Shown one piece after another: positions 41,680-50,800 of a stretch of 64,000 nucleotides of DNA. Under the pieces are notes generated by a model. It saw nothing but the letters and a program-made list of their open reading frames with translations, made no database searches and had not been told where the DNA came from. The translations under genes were made by a program, and so were the position numbers. The stretch's first letter is position 1, and every line of letters starts with the position of its first letter. This DNA is from Xanthomarina maritima (lineage in GTDB: Bacteria; Bacteroidota; Bacteroidia; Flavobacteriales; Flavobacteriaceae): positions 248,001 through 312,000 of the forward strand of contig NZ_VSFC01000052.1 in assembly GCF_008084905.1 (NCBI RefSeq). The letters run 5' to 3'.

Positions 41680-42324
41680 TTATTTCTTTCTACTAATAGT
41701 TAATCCATCTCTTATAGGTAATATAACCGTATCAATTCTCGAATCTTCTTTTAACAATTTATTGTAAGCAATAAGAGCAGGTGTAGAGGTGTCTTCTTTT
41801 TTGAATGTAGTATCTAAAATCTTTCCACTCCATAAAACGTTATCAGATAAGATGATGCCTCCAGGATTTAATTTATCTATAACTAGTTGAAAATATTTAG
41901 CATAGTTTTCTTTATCTGCATCTATAAATACAATATCAAATGTATCTTCTATCTGAGGGATAATTTCTAATGCATTTCCTAAATGCTGATGAATTTGATT
42001 ACCATATGGTGATTTATCAAAATACTTTCGCTGAAAATCTACTAATTCTTCATTTACATCAATAGTATGTAGGGTTCCATTTTCACGAAGCCCTTCAGCT
42101 AAACATAAAGCAGAATAGCCTGTATAAGTGCCAATTTCAAGAATGCATTTAGGGTTGATTAACTTCGAAATAATACTCAGCACACGACCTTGATAGTTTC
42201 CACTTAACATTCTAGGCTGTAATATTTTTTGATATGTTTCTCTGTGGAGTTCTTGTAATAATATCGGTTCGTCCTCCGAATGTTGAACTATATAATCGTC
42301 TAAATCTTCAGAAAGAAAATGCAT
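41680..42324 (-). CDS. Class I SAM-dependent O-methyltransferase
   Basis: 214 residues of the catechol O-methyltransferase-like family (Methyltransf_3). SAM motif ILEIGTYTGYSALCLAEGL near 66-84; LHTIDVNEELVDFQ near 90; the metal/substrate region DIVFIDADKENYAKYFQ near 130-146; and LSDNVLWSGK near 159. These enzymes usually need Mg2+ and methylate vicinal diols of catechol-type molecules or similar. Its start overlaps the stop of the ACMS decarboxylase by 1 nt (TAATG), so the genes are coupled; 3-hydroxyanthranilate, with neighbouring OH and NH2, might be a substrate, but this is speculative. Confidence 0.88.
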   Translation of the reverse strand: MHFLSEDLDDYIVQHSEDEPILLQELHRETYQKILQPRMLSGNYQGRVLSIISKLINPKCILEIGTYTGYSALCLAEGLRENGTLHTIDVNEELVDFQRKYFDKSPYGNQIHQHLGNALEIIPQIEDTFDIVFIDADKENYAKYFQLVIDKLNPGGIILSDNVLWSGKILDTTFKKEDTSTPALIAYNKLLKEDSRIDTVILPIRDGLTISRKK

Positions 42325-43406
42325 TATCCTAAAATTCGGTTAACTAATTTTTGTTTTGCAACTTCATCATCTCCACACAACCATTTAATGACATTGTCTT
42401 CCCAAATGGCATCTCTTTCTTCTTCAGTAATAATACTACGTTCTATGGCTAAATCTAATATCTTTCCAGGGTAGGAGGATTGTTTAGCACTCTCCATTTC
42501 ACCTAAAGGATATGGGTCATCTAATCCCATAATAACCTGTTTTGAGCCTTGATTTTTGATTAATAGTTGTAAACCTCCAGTATCGTGAACTAAGGTGTCA
42601 AAGAAGATATTTTTATGTCCTACAGCTTTTCTTGGATGGCTCTTCCCTTCAAATAAATCTGGTCTGCCATCAAAACCTTGAATACGTCTACCTAAATTTA
42701 TTTGTGCCAATTGTCCTCCATGTGCAAAACAGGTACGCATGTTTGGATATTTATCTTGATAACCGTTTAATGTTAAGAAATGATAAGCATCAGCACATTG
42801 TGCTAGCATCCAGATCAAATGAAAACGCCAAGATGTGTTTTCTAGTTTGATAAATTTTTCACCATCGTATGGATGTATTTCTACTGCTAAATTATATTTA
42901 TTCGCTAATTCGAAAATGGGCTCATTTTCTTCATCAAAAATACAACGCCAAGTACCAATAGTGTCCATGTAATGGGTTGGTAGACAAAGCAACTGCATGC
43001 CTAATTCTTCCACACAACGTTCTATTTCCCAACAAGCACCACGAACAAATCCAGGATGCACCACAAATCCACAAGTGAATTTACTTGGGTTTTCGCATTG
43101 GATTTTTGCATTGAAATCGTTTTGAAAACGTAATGCTTGTTTCATTTCCTCGACACGCAATCCATTTCCATATAATTGGGACAAGTTTAAAACTACAGCA
43201 TGATCAATTTTAAAACGTTCCATCCAAGCTAGTTTTTCATCTAAAAAGAAACTGGAATCCGTTACTGGACGACTCCAATCTTTTTGAAGCATAAATTTTC
43301 TGTCTTTATCAACCCAAAAAATCCCTTTGTCTTTCATAAACTGAGGGATTTCTTCAGGATATGGAAGTAAATGAGAATGGCCGTTAATTCGAAGTTTAGG
43401 TTTCAT
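42324..43406 (-). CDS. 2-Amino-3-carboxymuconate-6-semialdehyde decarboxylase
   Basis: 360 residues of the amidohydrolase superfamily, ACMSD type. The enzyme removes CO2 from ACMS to form 2-aminomuconate semialdehyde, stopping its non-enzymatic conversion to quinolinate. Zn ligands HxH are in INGHSHLLP (H9, H11), later histidines in VEIHPYDGEKF near 194 and CFAHGGQLAQ near 250, and an aspartate in MGLDDPYPLGEME near 295. NLSQLYGNGLRVEEM and TCGFVVHPGF are typical. It sits 3 bp after the 3-hydroxyanthranilate dioxygenase gene, its usual neighbour. Confidence 0.9.
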   Translation of the reverse strand: MKPKLRINGHSHLLPYPEEIPQFMKDKGIFWVDKDRKFMLQKDWSRPVTDSSFFLDEKLAWMERFKIDHAVVLNLSQLYGNGLRVEEMKQALRFQNDFNAKIQCENPSKFTCGFVVHPGFVRGACWEIERCVEELGMQLLCLPTHYMDTIGTWRCIFDEENEPIFELANKYNLAVEIHPYDGEKFIKLENTSWRFHLIWMLAQCADAYHFLTLNGYQDKYPNMRTCFAHGGQLAQINLGRRIQGFDGRPDLFEGKSHPRKAVGHKNIFFDTLVHDTGGLQLLIKNQGSKQVIMGLDDPYPLGEMESAKQSSYPGKILDLAIERSIITEEERDAIWEDNVIKWLCGDDEVAKQKLVNRILG

Positions 43407-43409
43407 AAA

Positions 43410-43946
43410 TTAATCTTCTATTTGAACTTTTTTAGGTGGTTGCATGACTTCTCCACAGTTTGGACAGGTTCGTTTTTCTTTATCTCCATAATATTTGTCA
43501 AATATGCCTGGCATATCGGTTTCAATATTATCTAAGGTAAAGTCTTCTTCATATAATTTAGTTGTACAATTTTCGCAGAACCAAAGTAAAGCATCTTGAA
43601 CGCCTTTATCTCGAGGATATTCTATTACTAAACCAACAGTGTTTGCTCCACGTTGTGGTGAGTGTGGTACTTTTGGAGGAAGAATAAATATATCTCCTTC
43701 TTTAATATGAATGTCTCTTGGCTTGCCTTCATCAATCACTTTTAAAACCATATCTCCTTCTATTTGATAGAAAAATTCAGGTGTTTCGTTATAGTGATAA
43801 TCTTTTCTACTATTTGGGCCACCAACAACCATGACAATAAAATCGCCATCTTTCCAAACAACTTTATTGCCAACAGGTGGTTTTAAAAGATGTCTGTTTT
43901 CTTCAATCCAAGCTTTGAAATTTAAGGGTGATACTAATTTGCTCAT
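43410..43946 (-). CDS. nbaC: 3-Hydroxyanthranilate 3,4-dioxygenase
   Basis: 178 residues, a bacterial-type single cupin. It opens the ring of 3-hydroxyanthranilate using O2 and Fe(II), giving ACMS. Iron ligands: H51 and E57 in HYNETPEFFYQIEG and H95 in VPHSPQRG; R47 and R99 should bind the substrate carboxylate. The C-terminus has a second metal-type pair of CxxC motifs, CENC (124-127) and CPNC (161-164), a rubredoxin-like site typical of the bacterial enzymes. It lies 34 bp after the SDR gene and 3 bp before the decarboxylase. Confidence 0.94.
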   Translation of the reverse strand: MSKLVSPLNFKAWIEENRHLLKPPVGNKVVWKDGDFIVMVVGGPNSRKDYHYNETPEFFYQIEGDMVLKVIDEGKPRDIHIKEGDIFILPPKVPHSPQRGANTVGLVIEYPRDKGVQDALLWFCENCTTKLYEEDFTLDNIETDMPGIFDKYYGDKEKRTCPNCGEVMQPPKKVQIED

Positions 43947-43980
43947 GATTTTGTGTTGTTAATTTATTAAAAATATAAAG

Positions 43981-44763
43981 TTACAAACTTTTTGTTCTTC
44001 CACCATCAACAGGAAGATTAATTCCATTTATATAGCTAGCACGTTCACTCGCTAAAAAGGTAATAGCGTCTGCTAATTCTTCAGGTTTAGCAAAACGCTT
44101 GGCAGGAACTGCATTTTTCATAGCATTGGCAGCTTCTTCTTCTGTGTTTCCTGTCTTAGTAGATTTGTTTTTAATAATTTCTGTTAAGCGTTCTGTTCCT
44201 GTAGCTCCTGGAAGAACATTGTTTACAGTAATGCCAAAATGACCAAGTTCATTGGCTAAAGTTTTACTCCAATTTGCTACAGCACCACGAATAGTATTAC
44301 TCACACCTAAACCATCTAGAGGCTGTTTAACAGAGGTTGAAATAATATTGATAATACGTCCATAACCAGTTTCTTTCATAAAAGGAACAACTGCTTGAGC
44401 TAATACGTGATTACATTTTAAATGTTGTGTAAACGCATTTTCAAATTCATTTAATTCTGCTGAAAAAACGGGTCCACCTTTTGGTCCACCAGTATTATTT
44501 ACCAAAATATGAAAACCATGATTTTTAGAAATATATTCTGAAATCTTAGTTTTTAATTCATCAGGTTTTGAAAAATCTGCTACAATATAATCGTGATTTC
44601 TTTGTTGAGGTAATTCGTCTAAAACAGCTTTTAATTTATCTTCATTTCTTGCAATTAAGGTCACTGTTACACCTTCAGAAGCCAAAGACATGGCTGTTGC
44701 TTTTCCTATTCCAGCTGTGCTACCACAAACTAATGCGTATTTGTTGTTTAGATATAGATTCAT
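43981..44763 (-). CDS. SDR family protein lacking the YxxxK pair
   Basis: 260 residues with a Rossmann start (ALVCGSTAGIGKATAMSLA, glycine loop 14-20), NNTGG near 89 (the NNAG position), and IINIISTSVKQP with serine near 142-144. Where most SDRs have Y-x-x-x-K there is V154-S-N-T-I158, followed by R159, so the usual catalytic Tyr and Lys are missing. I recall an SDR branch with SN-x-x-R in this place, which may use other residues. The C-terminus ends with SERASYINGINLPVDGGRTKSL, which is typical. Embedded in the kynurenine operon with a 4-nt overlap (ATGA) to the gene before it; a role in the pathway is inferred. Confidence 0.85.
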   Translation of the reverse strand: MNLYLNNKYALVCGSTAGIGKATAMSLASEGVTVTLIARNEDKLKAVLDELPQQRNHDYIVADFSKPDELKTKISEYISKNHGFHILVNNTGGPKGGPVFSAELNEFENAFTQHLKCNHVLAQAVVPFMKETGYGRIINIISTSVKQPLDGLGVSNTIRGAVANWSKTLANELGHFGITVNNVLPGATGTERLTEIIKNKSTKTGNTEEEAANAMKNAVPAKRFAKPEELADAITFLASERASYINGINLPVDGGRTKSL

Positions 44764-45422
44764 ATTAATTTTATGCTTTTTTTAAAGGCTTCAAATTCAA
44801 TATCTGCTTTTTCGTTCATTTCTAAAGATTGATGACAACTAAACTGATAATATAAATTTTGATGTTCAAATTTAATGCTCTTTTGTTCTACTTTTATTGA
44901 TTTTTCGAGTTCTTTATGTTCAAATAAATATTCTGAGTCATCTTCAAAAAACTGACAATTATTTAATGTATAGGGGTCATAAATATTAACAATTTTATAA
45001 TCTTTTAAAACAGAGTTATCATTTTTTCTAGACATTTTAATTAATTCTTCAAAATTCTTATGGCCATAACTATCAAACTCTGATTTAGGTGTCATTTTAA
45101 GAATTATAGAAGGAGAAAACAAGCCATCATGTTCGGGAAGGTCTTCATAATATTTTGTAACAATACAAATTGGATTTCCTAAATCTTCATAAACCTCATT
45201 CTTTATCGATTCATAAAAACTATCAAGTATTTGTTCGTCTTTTATTTTACCAAAATCTTTAATTTTAACAAAACCCCATGATTTAGGAATGGTAAACATG
45301 ATCCCTAATTTTTTATTTATATAATATTCATTATATGTCACGACTGCTTGAAGAGGATCGATTATTACACCTGTTAGTGCTAAACCAATTAATTTTGTAA
45401 ATTCTCTTCTGCCAATTCCCAT
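44760..45422 (-). CDS. Tat-signal secreted protein of unknown function
   Basis: About 220 residues from MGIGRREFTKLIGLALTGVIIDPL, an RR-x-F-x-x twin-arginine signal; six upstream codons are also open but would precede the ALDH stop. After the signal: KLGIMFTIPKSWGFVKIKDFGKI, GNPICIVTKYYEDLPEHDGLFSPSIILKM, and an acidic/aromatic C-terminus with YYQFSCHQSLEMNEKADIEF. It looks like a periplasmic alpha/beta domain, perhaps of the PsbP/MOG1-like kind that opens with a P-x-x-W element, but I cannot name it. Exported folded, possibly by the TatA encoded at 40842. It lies between ALDH and SDR in the operon. Confidence 0.6.
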   Translation of the reverse strand: MGIGRREFTKLIGLALTGVIIDPLQAVVTYNEYYINKKLGIMFTIPKSWGFVKIKDFGKIKDEQILDSFYESIKNEVYEDLGNPICIVTKYYEDLPEHDGLFSPSIILKMTPKSEFDSYGHKNFEELIKMSRKNDNSVLKDYKIVNIYDPYTLNNCQFFEDDSEYLFEHKELEKSIKVEQKSIKFEHQNLYYQFSCHQSLEMNEKADIEFEAFKKSIKLI

Positions 45423-45424
45423 CT

Positions 45425-46864
45425 TTAATATTTTATACAAACATTCTTTGCTTCAGTAAAAAAGCGTAAGGCTTCAAAACCACCTTCTCTGCCAACTCCT
45501 GAAGCTTTAATACCTCCAAATGGCGTACGTAAATCACGCATCATCCAAGTATTTACCCAAACAATTCCAGCTTGTAATTGATTGCTCATTCTCATAGTTC
45601 GTTTAAGGTCGTTAGTCCAAAGTGTTGCTGATAAACCATATTTTACTTTGTTTGCCATTTGAAGAACTTCGTCTTCACGATTAAATGGCATGATGGTAAC
45701 TACTGGTCCAAAAATTTCTTCTTGGTTGACACGACATTCATCGTTTGGAACTTCTATAACAGTAGGTTCTAAATAATAACCGTTTTCAAATCCTTCAATT
45801 GTAACTTTATTTCCACCACAAAGAATTTTTCCGTTTTCTTTTTTTGCAATGTTTATATAATCCATCACTTTTTCTAGATGAGGTTTGGAAACCAATGCCC
45901 CAATATTAGTAGATGATTCAGATGGATGACCTACTTTTAAGTCTTTAATTTTATTAACAAAATCTGCTTTGAATTTATCGTATATTGATTGTTCCACAAA
46001 AATTCTGCTACCACATAAACAAATTTGTCCTTGATTGGCAAAGGATGATCTAACAGTAGTTTCTAACATTACCTCATAATCACAATCTGAAAAAATGATG
46101 TTTGGGTTTTTTCCTCCCAATTCCAACGATAATTTCTTAAACATTGGAGCTGCAACTTTAGCAATATGAGCTCCTGTGGCAGTTCCTCCTGTAAATGAAA
46201 TAGCTTTAATGTCTGGATGTTCGATAATGGCTTGTCCTGTTGAGGTTCCTAAGCCATGAACAATATTTAAAACCCCTTTTGGTAGTCCAGCTTCGTTGCA
46301 TATCTCACCTAATAAATAGGCAGTCATGGGTGTGACTTCGCTAGGTTTGGCAACCACACAATTACCAGCAGCTAATGCAGGAGCAATTTTCCAGGTAAAT
46401 AAATAGAGTGGTAAATTCCATGGTGAAATACAACCAACAACACCTAAAGGTTGACGTAACGTATAATTAACAGCATCTTGTCCAACACTTTCATGGCTTT
46501 CACTAGCAAATTGTGTAATGGCATTTCCGAAGAAACGGAAGTTATTAGCTGCTCGAGGAATATCAACAGATTTAGCTAAAGAAATGGGTTTGCCATTGTC
46601 TTTACTTTCGGCTTCTGCAAAACGTTGCAAATTGGTTTCAAGTAATTCTGAAATCTTAATTAGAATTCTACTACGTTCATCTAATGTAGTTTGTGACCAA
46701 CTAGGGAATGCTGATTTTGCTGCTAGGTAGGCATTTTCAACATCGTCTTTTGAAGAGTTTGGAATTTGTCCGTAGATTTCACCATTGGCTGGACAATAGT
46801 TGTCTATCCAATTATCTTGAACAGGATTATGAAAGTTGCCGTTTATGAAGTTTTGGATGTTCAT
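45425..46864 (-). CDS. Aldehyde dehydrogenase, probably 2-aminomuconate-6-semialdehyde dehydrogenase
   Basis: 479 residues. ALDH marks: GCISPWNLPLYLFTWKIAPALAAGN near 143, KAISFTGGTATGAHIAKVAAPMFKKLSLELGGKNPNIIF near 220-258 (general-base glutamate in LELGG), the catalytic cysteine in FANQGQICLCGSRIF near 280, and EEIFGPVVTIMPFN near 385. Context between the RidA-type deaminase and the dioxygenase/decarboxylase pair indicates the NAD+-dependent oxidation of 2-aminomuconate semialdehyde to 2-aminomuconate. Closely related hydroxymuconic-semialdehyde dehydrogenases cannot be excluded by sequence. The stop is 2 nt before the Tat protein gene. Confidence 0.9.
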   Translation of the reverse strand: MNIQNFINGNFHNPVQDNWIDNYCPANGEIYGQIPNSSKDDVENAYLAAKSAFPSWSQTTLDERSRILIKISELLETNLQRFAEAESKDNGKPISLAKSVDIPRAANNFRFFGNAITQFASESHESVGQDAVNYTLRQPLGVVGCISPWNLPLYLFTWKIAPALAAGNCVVAKPSEVTPMTAYLLGEICNEAGLPKGVLNIVHGLGTSTGQAIIEHPDIKAISFTGGTATGAHIAKVAAPMFKKLSLELGGKNPNIIFSDCDYEVMLETTVRSSFANQGQICLCGSRIFVEQSIYDKFKADFVNKIKDLKVGHPSESSTNIGALVSKPHLEKVMDYINIAKKENGKILCGGNKVTIEGFENGYYLEPTVIEVPNDECRVNQEEIFGPVVTIMPFNREDEVLQMANKVKYGLSATLWTNDLKRTMRMSNQLQAGIVWVNTWMMRDLRTPFGGIKASGVGREGGFEALRFFTEAKNVCIKY

Positions 46865-46934
46865 TTAGTAAATTTATAGTATTTTTATATTTTTATTTTC
46901 TTTGAATAGTGAATTCCATATTTGACAAAAGAAA

Positions 46935-47687
46935 TTAATCATCTAATCTTTTGATTTCTTTATCAATACGATTATTCAAGCTGTCAATTTTTACTATTAG
47001 TTGTTCTTTAAATAACATACTATAATTTCTTAAAGAAATATTTTCACTGATAATATTTAGAAATTCAGCATCATCTAGTAGTGCATTATAATTAATAGGT
47101 TTAGCATATTCATCATAAAATTCATTAGTTGAATAAGGAAAGTATTTTTGGAAAAACTTCACATGATTTGGATATATAATGTTTGCCAAATAATCCTTTT
47201 CCCATTGCTCATGTTCATTTTTTATTTGTCCAAAAAAATCTTCAAATACATAAATCAATTCTTTTCTTAGTGAATTATTTGTAATAAGATCAAGACCATC
47301 ATTTTTTAATTGGTCATAAGCTGCTGTAGTTAATTGAGCTTTTCCAGTCCAGTAATAAGTGCCAAAACAAATATCCAAGGACTTATCATAAGCTTTTTTA
47401 TTCTCTAAATAATCCTTAATTTTAAAATTGTAAGATTGCCATCTTTTATTATTGTTTACAAGACTTATTAAGTTTTGTTTAGATATTTCTAAAGCTGATT
47501 TTAACTCTTTTAATGTGCTAATTTCTGTATTCTGAATTTTGCGTTGTTCATTCCAGTTATTAATCTGAAGTGCAATTAAAATTCCAATTACTACCAAAAT
47601 TATTTCTCCAATGGCATAAAGTAAATACTTACTGAATTTATTTTCAGGAAGCATTTTAAATCTGATGCGTCGGAAAAATTTGAACAT
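46935..47687 (-). CDS. DUF6090 family membrane-anchored protein (eighth copy, within the kynurenine operon)
   Basis: 250 residues: MFKFFRRIRFKMLPENKFSK, helix in YLLYAIGEIILVVIGILIAL, then QINNWNEQRKIQNTEIST and a coil, with the second family motif QLKNDGLDLITNNSLRKE at 126-143. The LLY variant and the ENK-x-S-K/RYL string pair it with cluster copy 2. The gene is 3 bp after the RidA gene and 70 bp before ALDH, so it is carried inside the operon, 20 kb from the other seven copies. No link to kynurenine chemistry is visible in the protein itself. Confidence 0.82.
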   Translation of the reverse strand: MFKFFRRIRFKMLPENKFSKYLLYAIGEIILVVIGILIALQINNWNEQRKIQNTEISTLKELKSALEISKQNLISLVNNNKRWQSYNFKIKDYLENKKAYDKSLDICFGTYYWTGKAQLTTAAYDQLKNDGLDLITNNSLRKELIYVFEDFFGQIKNEHEQWEKDYLANIIYPNHVKFFQKYFPYSTNEFYDEYAKPINYNALLDDAEFLNIISENISLRNYSMLFKEQLIVKIDSLNNRIDKEIKRLDD

Positions 47688-47690
47688 GAT

Positions 47691-48095
47691 TTAAATTGGT
47701 TTATAAGCCATTACTTTAATCTCAACTACTAAATCTGGATGTGGCAATTGGTGTACAGCAACTGTGGTTCTGGTTGGGCCAGTTTCTTTATCAAAAAATT
47801 CTGCATAAGCTTTATTATAACCAGCAAAATCATTCATATTCACTAAAAAGGAAGTTACATCTACAACATCTTTTAATGTAGCATCTTCTTTAGCTAAATT
47901 CTTTTCAATATTTAGGATTACTTCACGAGTTTGTACTTCTACATTTAGTCGTTTGGTTCCCATTTCGTCAATAATATCTACTCCTGCAATGGTATTATCT
48001 GCTCTTCTAGAACTGGTTCCAGACACAAATATAAAATCTCCTACACGTTTTGTGTGTGGATAAGCTCCTCTAGGTGTTACTATTTTTTCACTCAT
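47691..48095 (-). CDS. RidA family protein, probable 2-aminomuconate deaminase
   Basis: 134 residues with the RidA (YjgF/YER057c/UK114) fold: [29 protein letters not shown] near 10-38, [38 protein letters not shown] near 53-90, and the end [29 protein letters not shown], with the conserved arginine in PTRTTV. In bacterial kynurenine pathways the aminomuconate deaminase belongs to this family; this position between kmo and the semialdehyde dehydrogenase supports that role. Generic enamine deaminase activity is the alternative. Confidence 0.88.
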   Translation of the reverse strand: MSEKIVTPRGAYPHTKRVGDFIFVSGTSSRRADNTIAGVDIIDEMGTKRLNVEVQTREVILNIEKNLAKEDATLKDVVDVTSFLVNMNDFAGYNKAYAEFFDKETGPTRTTVAVHQLPHPDLVVEIKVMAYKPI

Positions 48096-48100
48096 AATAT

Positions 48101-49513
48101 TTATTTTAATCCAGCAATTTTGTCATCTTCTAAAATGGCTTCGGTTGCTGCTTTTACTTTTTCTAAGGTGTTTTTTAATGCTTCATTTGTCAGATTATTA
48201 ACATCTGAAATATCTCCATCAGCAAGCATATTTAAAATAGCTTTGTCTTGAGCACGACCTCTTAACATAGCTTCTCTATAACCAATATTCTCGTTAAAAG
48301 TAACTAATGAATATTTTGATGAATACTCATATGGGAAGGTTTTTTCAAAAGCCATTTCTAAGCTACGTTTCTCTCTGAAATTTGCATGGTTGACATGTCC
48401 TTTCATTTCATGGAAATTATCGATTGCTAAATCGGCTATAGCATCAGTGTCTTTTTTACGAGACTCTTCATATTGCTTGAAAACGGTTTCCCAATCTTTG
48501 TGCTTTTCGTCTAAAACTTTATCAAATTCCGTAACATCTTCAAAAGAAGCATTCATACCTTGTCCGTAAAATGGTACAATTGCATGTGCAGCATCTCCCA
48601 TTAAAAGGGTATTACCTTTATAATGCCAAGGAGAACACTTAACAGTTCCAAGAGGAGAAGTAGGATTTTCGAAGAAATCATCAACAAGATTTGGCATCAA
48701 TTCTAAAGCATCTTTAAAATATTTTTCAAAGAATTCTATAACTCTTTCTTTAGTTGTTAAATTGTTGAAATTATATTCTCCTTCATTGAAATTTAAAAAT
48801 AAAGTGACAGTAAAACTGCCATCTAAATTAGGTAATGCAATAAGCATAAAAGCTTCTCTCCCCCAAATGTGAAGTGCATTTTTATAAGTTTTATAATCAC
48901 CATTTTCTGATGGAAGAATACTTAATTCTTTATAACCATGAGTTAAATAATCTTGAGAAAAACTAAATAAGAATTTTTTACCTAAATAATAACTTTGTCG
49001 CATAGCAGAACCTGCTCCATCAGTTGCAAAAATGGCATCTGCATCTTCTATAAATTCTTTATTTGAGTTGTAATCTTTAAATAAAGCTGTGGTTTTTTCA
49101 AAATCAACAGATTTGCATTTTCTGTTAAAATATATTTTAACATTTTCATGTTTTTCAGCTTCATCTAATAATAACGCGTTTAATTGACCTCTGGAAATAG
49201 AGTTGATATATTCATTTTCACGACCACTATAAGGAGCTAAAACCGTGTTACCTTCAATATCATGAAGCATTCGTCCATTCATGGGAATACATAAGGGTTT
49301 TACCTTCTCTTCAAGTCCAACTAACTTCATGGCCTTGATACCACGATTTGAAAAGGCTAAATTTATGGATCGACCAGCAGAAATATCAGTAGTTCGTAAA
49401 TCTGGACGCATTTCCATAACGGTAACATTATAACCTCTTTGTCCAAGTCGCAAAGCAAGAAGGCTTCCACAAAGACCAGCTCCAATAATGAGTATGTTTT
49501 GCTTTTTATTCAC
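48101..49513 (-). CDS. kmo: Kynurenine 3-monooxygenase
   Basis: 470 residues, flavoprotein hydroxylase. FAD motif [32 protein letters not shown] near 6-37, [11 protein letters not shown] near 48, [32 protein letters not shown] near 176-207, and the FAD/pyrophosphate motif [26 protein letters not shown] near 307-332. It hydroxylates L-kynurenine with NADPH and O2 to form 3-hydroxykynurenine. Two hydrophobic C-terminal helices found in eukaryotic KMO for membrane binding are not evident. It overlaps kynU by 8 nt and is 5 bp before the RidA gene. Confidence 0.95.
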   Translation of the reverse strand: MNKKQNILIIGAGLCGSLLALRLGQRGYNVTVMEMRPDLRTTDISAGRSINLAFSNRGIKAMKLVGLEEKVKPLCIPMNGRMLHDIEGNTVLAPYSGRENEYINSISRGQLNALLLDEAEKHENVKIYFNRKCKSVDFEKTTALFKDYNSNKEFIEDADAIFATDGAGSAMRQSYYLGKKFLFSFSQDYLTHGYKELSILPSENGDYKTYKNALHIWGREAFMLIALPNLDGSFTVTLFLNFNEGEYNFNNLTTKERVIEFFEKYFKDALELMPNLVDDFFENPTSPLGTVKCSPWHYKGNTLLMGDAAHAIVPFYGQGMNASFEDVTEFDKVLDEKHKDWETVFKQYEESRKKDTDAIADLAIDNFHEMKGHVNHANFREKRSLEMAFEKTFPYEYSSKYSLVTFNENIGYREAMLRGRAQDKAILNMLADGDISDVNNLTNEALKNTLEKVKAATEAILEDDKIAGLK

Positions 49514-50777
49514 TTAAAATAGATTTTAAATTTTCAACCATTCTATACACATCTTCAAAAGTATTATAAAGTGGTACTGGAGCACAACGTATCACATCTG
49601 GTTCTCTCCAATCTGTTATTATATGGGCTTCGGTTAGTTTTTTATGTAAATTTTTATCAGCATCTTTTACCTGAATAGAAAGTTGACAGCCTCTCTCTTT
49701 AGGGTTTGAAGGTGTGATGATTTTTATTTTATCATTATTCAATTCTTTCAATAAGTATTCAAAATATCCTGTAAGTTTTTCAGATTTTGCTCTAAGCGCA
49801 TCCATGCCAACTTCATTAAACATATCTAAGGATGCTTTTATAGCTGCCATTGATAGAATTGGAGGATTGCTAAGTTGCCAGCCTTCAGCTCCTGGAATGA
49901 CATCTAAGGGTTGACGCATATTAAATCTCGTGGATTTATTATGACTCCACCAACCTGCAAAACGTTTTAGTTTTTTATTATGCGCATGTTTTTCATGAAC
50001 AAATAAACCTCCTAAACTTCCTGGCCCAGAATTTAAGTATTTGTAGGTACACCAAGCTGCAAAATCGACTCCAGAATCATGAAGTTCTGGTTTGATGTTT
50101 CCTGCTCCATGTGCCAAATCTATTCCTACCATGCAGTTTTTAGCATGACCTAATTTGGCAATTTTTTTGATATCTAAATATTGTCCAGTGTAATAATTAA
50201 CGCCTCCAATTAAAAGCAAAGCAATTTCATCTCCTTGTTCTTCAAGAATAGTTTCTAAATCTTTTATATTTAAAAGTTCTTCACCTTGTCTAGGTTTCCA
50301 TTCAATCAAACCTTCATTAGCATCAAAACCATGAAATTCTAATTGGGTTTGTACAGCATATCTATCTGATGGAAAAGCATCACTTTCAATAACAATTTTA
50401 TATTTCGTTTTTGTTGGTTGGTAGAACGATACCATTAACAAATGTAGATTGGTTGTTAAGGTATTCATTGTAACCACTTCTATAGGTTTTGCACCAACAA
50501 TTTTAGCCATAGATTCTGTTAGGAATTCGTGGTATGGCATCCAAGGATTTTTGGCTTCAAAATGACCTTCTACACCAAAATTTGCCCAATCATCTAACTC
50601 TTGTTGAATGTATTTTTGAGTACTTTTAGGTTGTAATCCAAGAGAGTTTCCAGTAAAGTATAACCAATCATTTCCTGCTCTATCTTTTGGAATGTGAAAT
50701 TGCTCTCTGTATTGAGATATAGGGTCGTTTTGATCTTGTTCTTTTGCGAATTCAAGACCTAATTTATAGTTAGACAA
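49506..50777 (-). CDS. kynU: Kynureninase (TTG start)
   Basis: 423 residues, PLP enzyme that splits 3-hydroxykynurenine (or kynurenine) to 3-hydroxyanthranilate and alanine. Marks: FTGNSLGLQPKSTQKYIQQELDDWANFGVEGH near 42, NTLTTNLHLLM near 105, SDAFPSDRYAVQTQL near 132, GIDLAHGAGNIKPELHDSGVDFAAWCTYKYLNSGPGSLGG near 219-258 with the Schiff-base lysine in YKYLN, and GWWSHN near 274. There is no ATG between the upstream in-frame stop and this TTG, so TTG is the likely start. First gene of the kynurenine operon with its own -7 box. Confidence 0.95.
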   Translation of the reverse strand: MSNYKLGLEFAKEQDQNDPISQYREQFHIPKDRAGNDWLYFTGNSLGLQPKSTQKYIQQELDDWANFGVEGHFEAKNPWMPYHEFLTESMAKIVGAKPIEVVTMNTLTTNLHLLMVSFYQPTKTKYKIVIESDAFPSDRYAVQTQLEFHGFDANEGLIEWKPRQGEELLNIKDLETILEEQGDEIALLLIGGVNYYTGQYLDIKKIAKLGHAKNCMVGIDLAHGAGNIKPELHDSGVDFAAWCTYKYLNSGPGSLGGLFVHEKHAHNKKLKRFAGWWSHNKSTRFNMRQPLDVIPGAEGWQLSNPPILSMAAIKASLDMFNEVGMDALRAKSEKLTGYFEYLLKELNNDKIKIITPSNPKERGCQLSIQVKDADKNLHKKLTEAHIITDWREPDVIRCAPVPLYNTFEDVYRMVENLKSILSE

Positions 50778-50800
50778 AGTGTGTTGTTTTTCTGTTTCAA

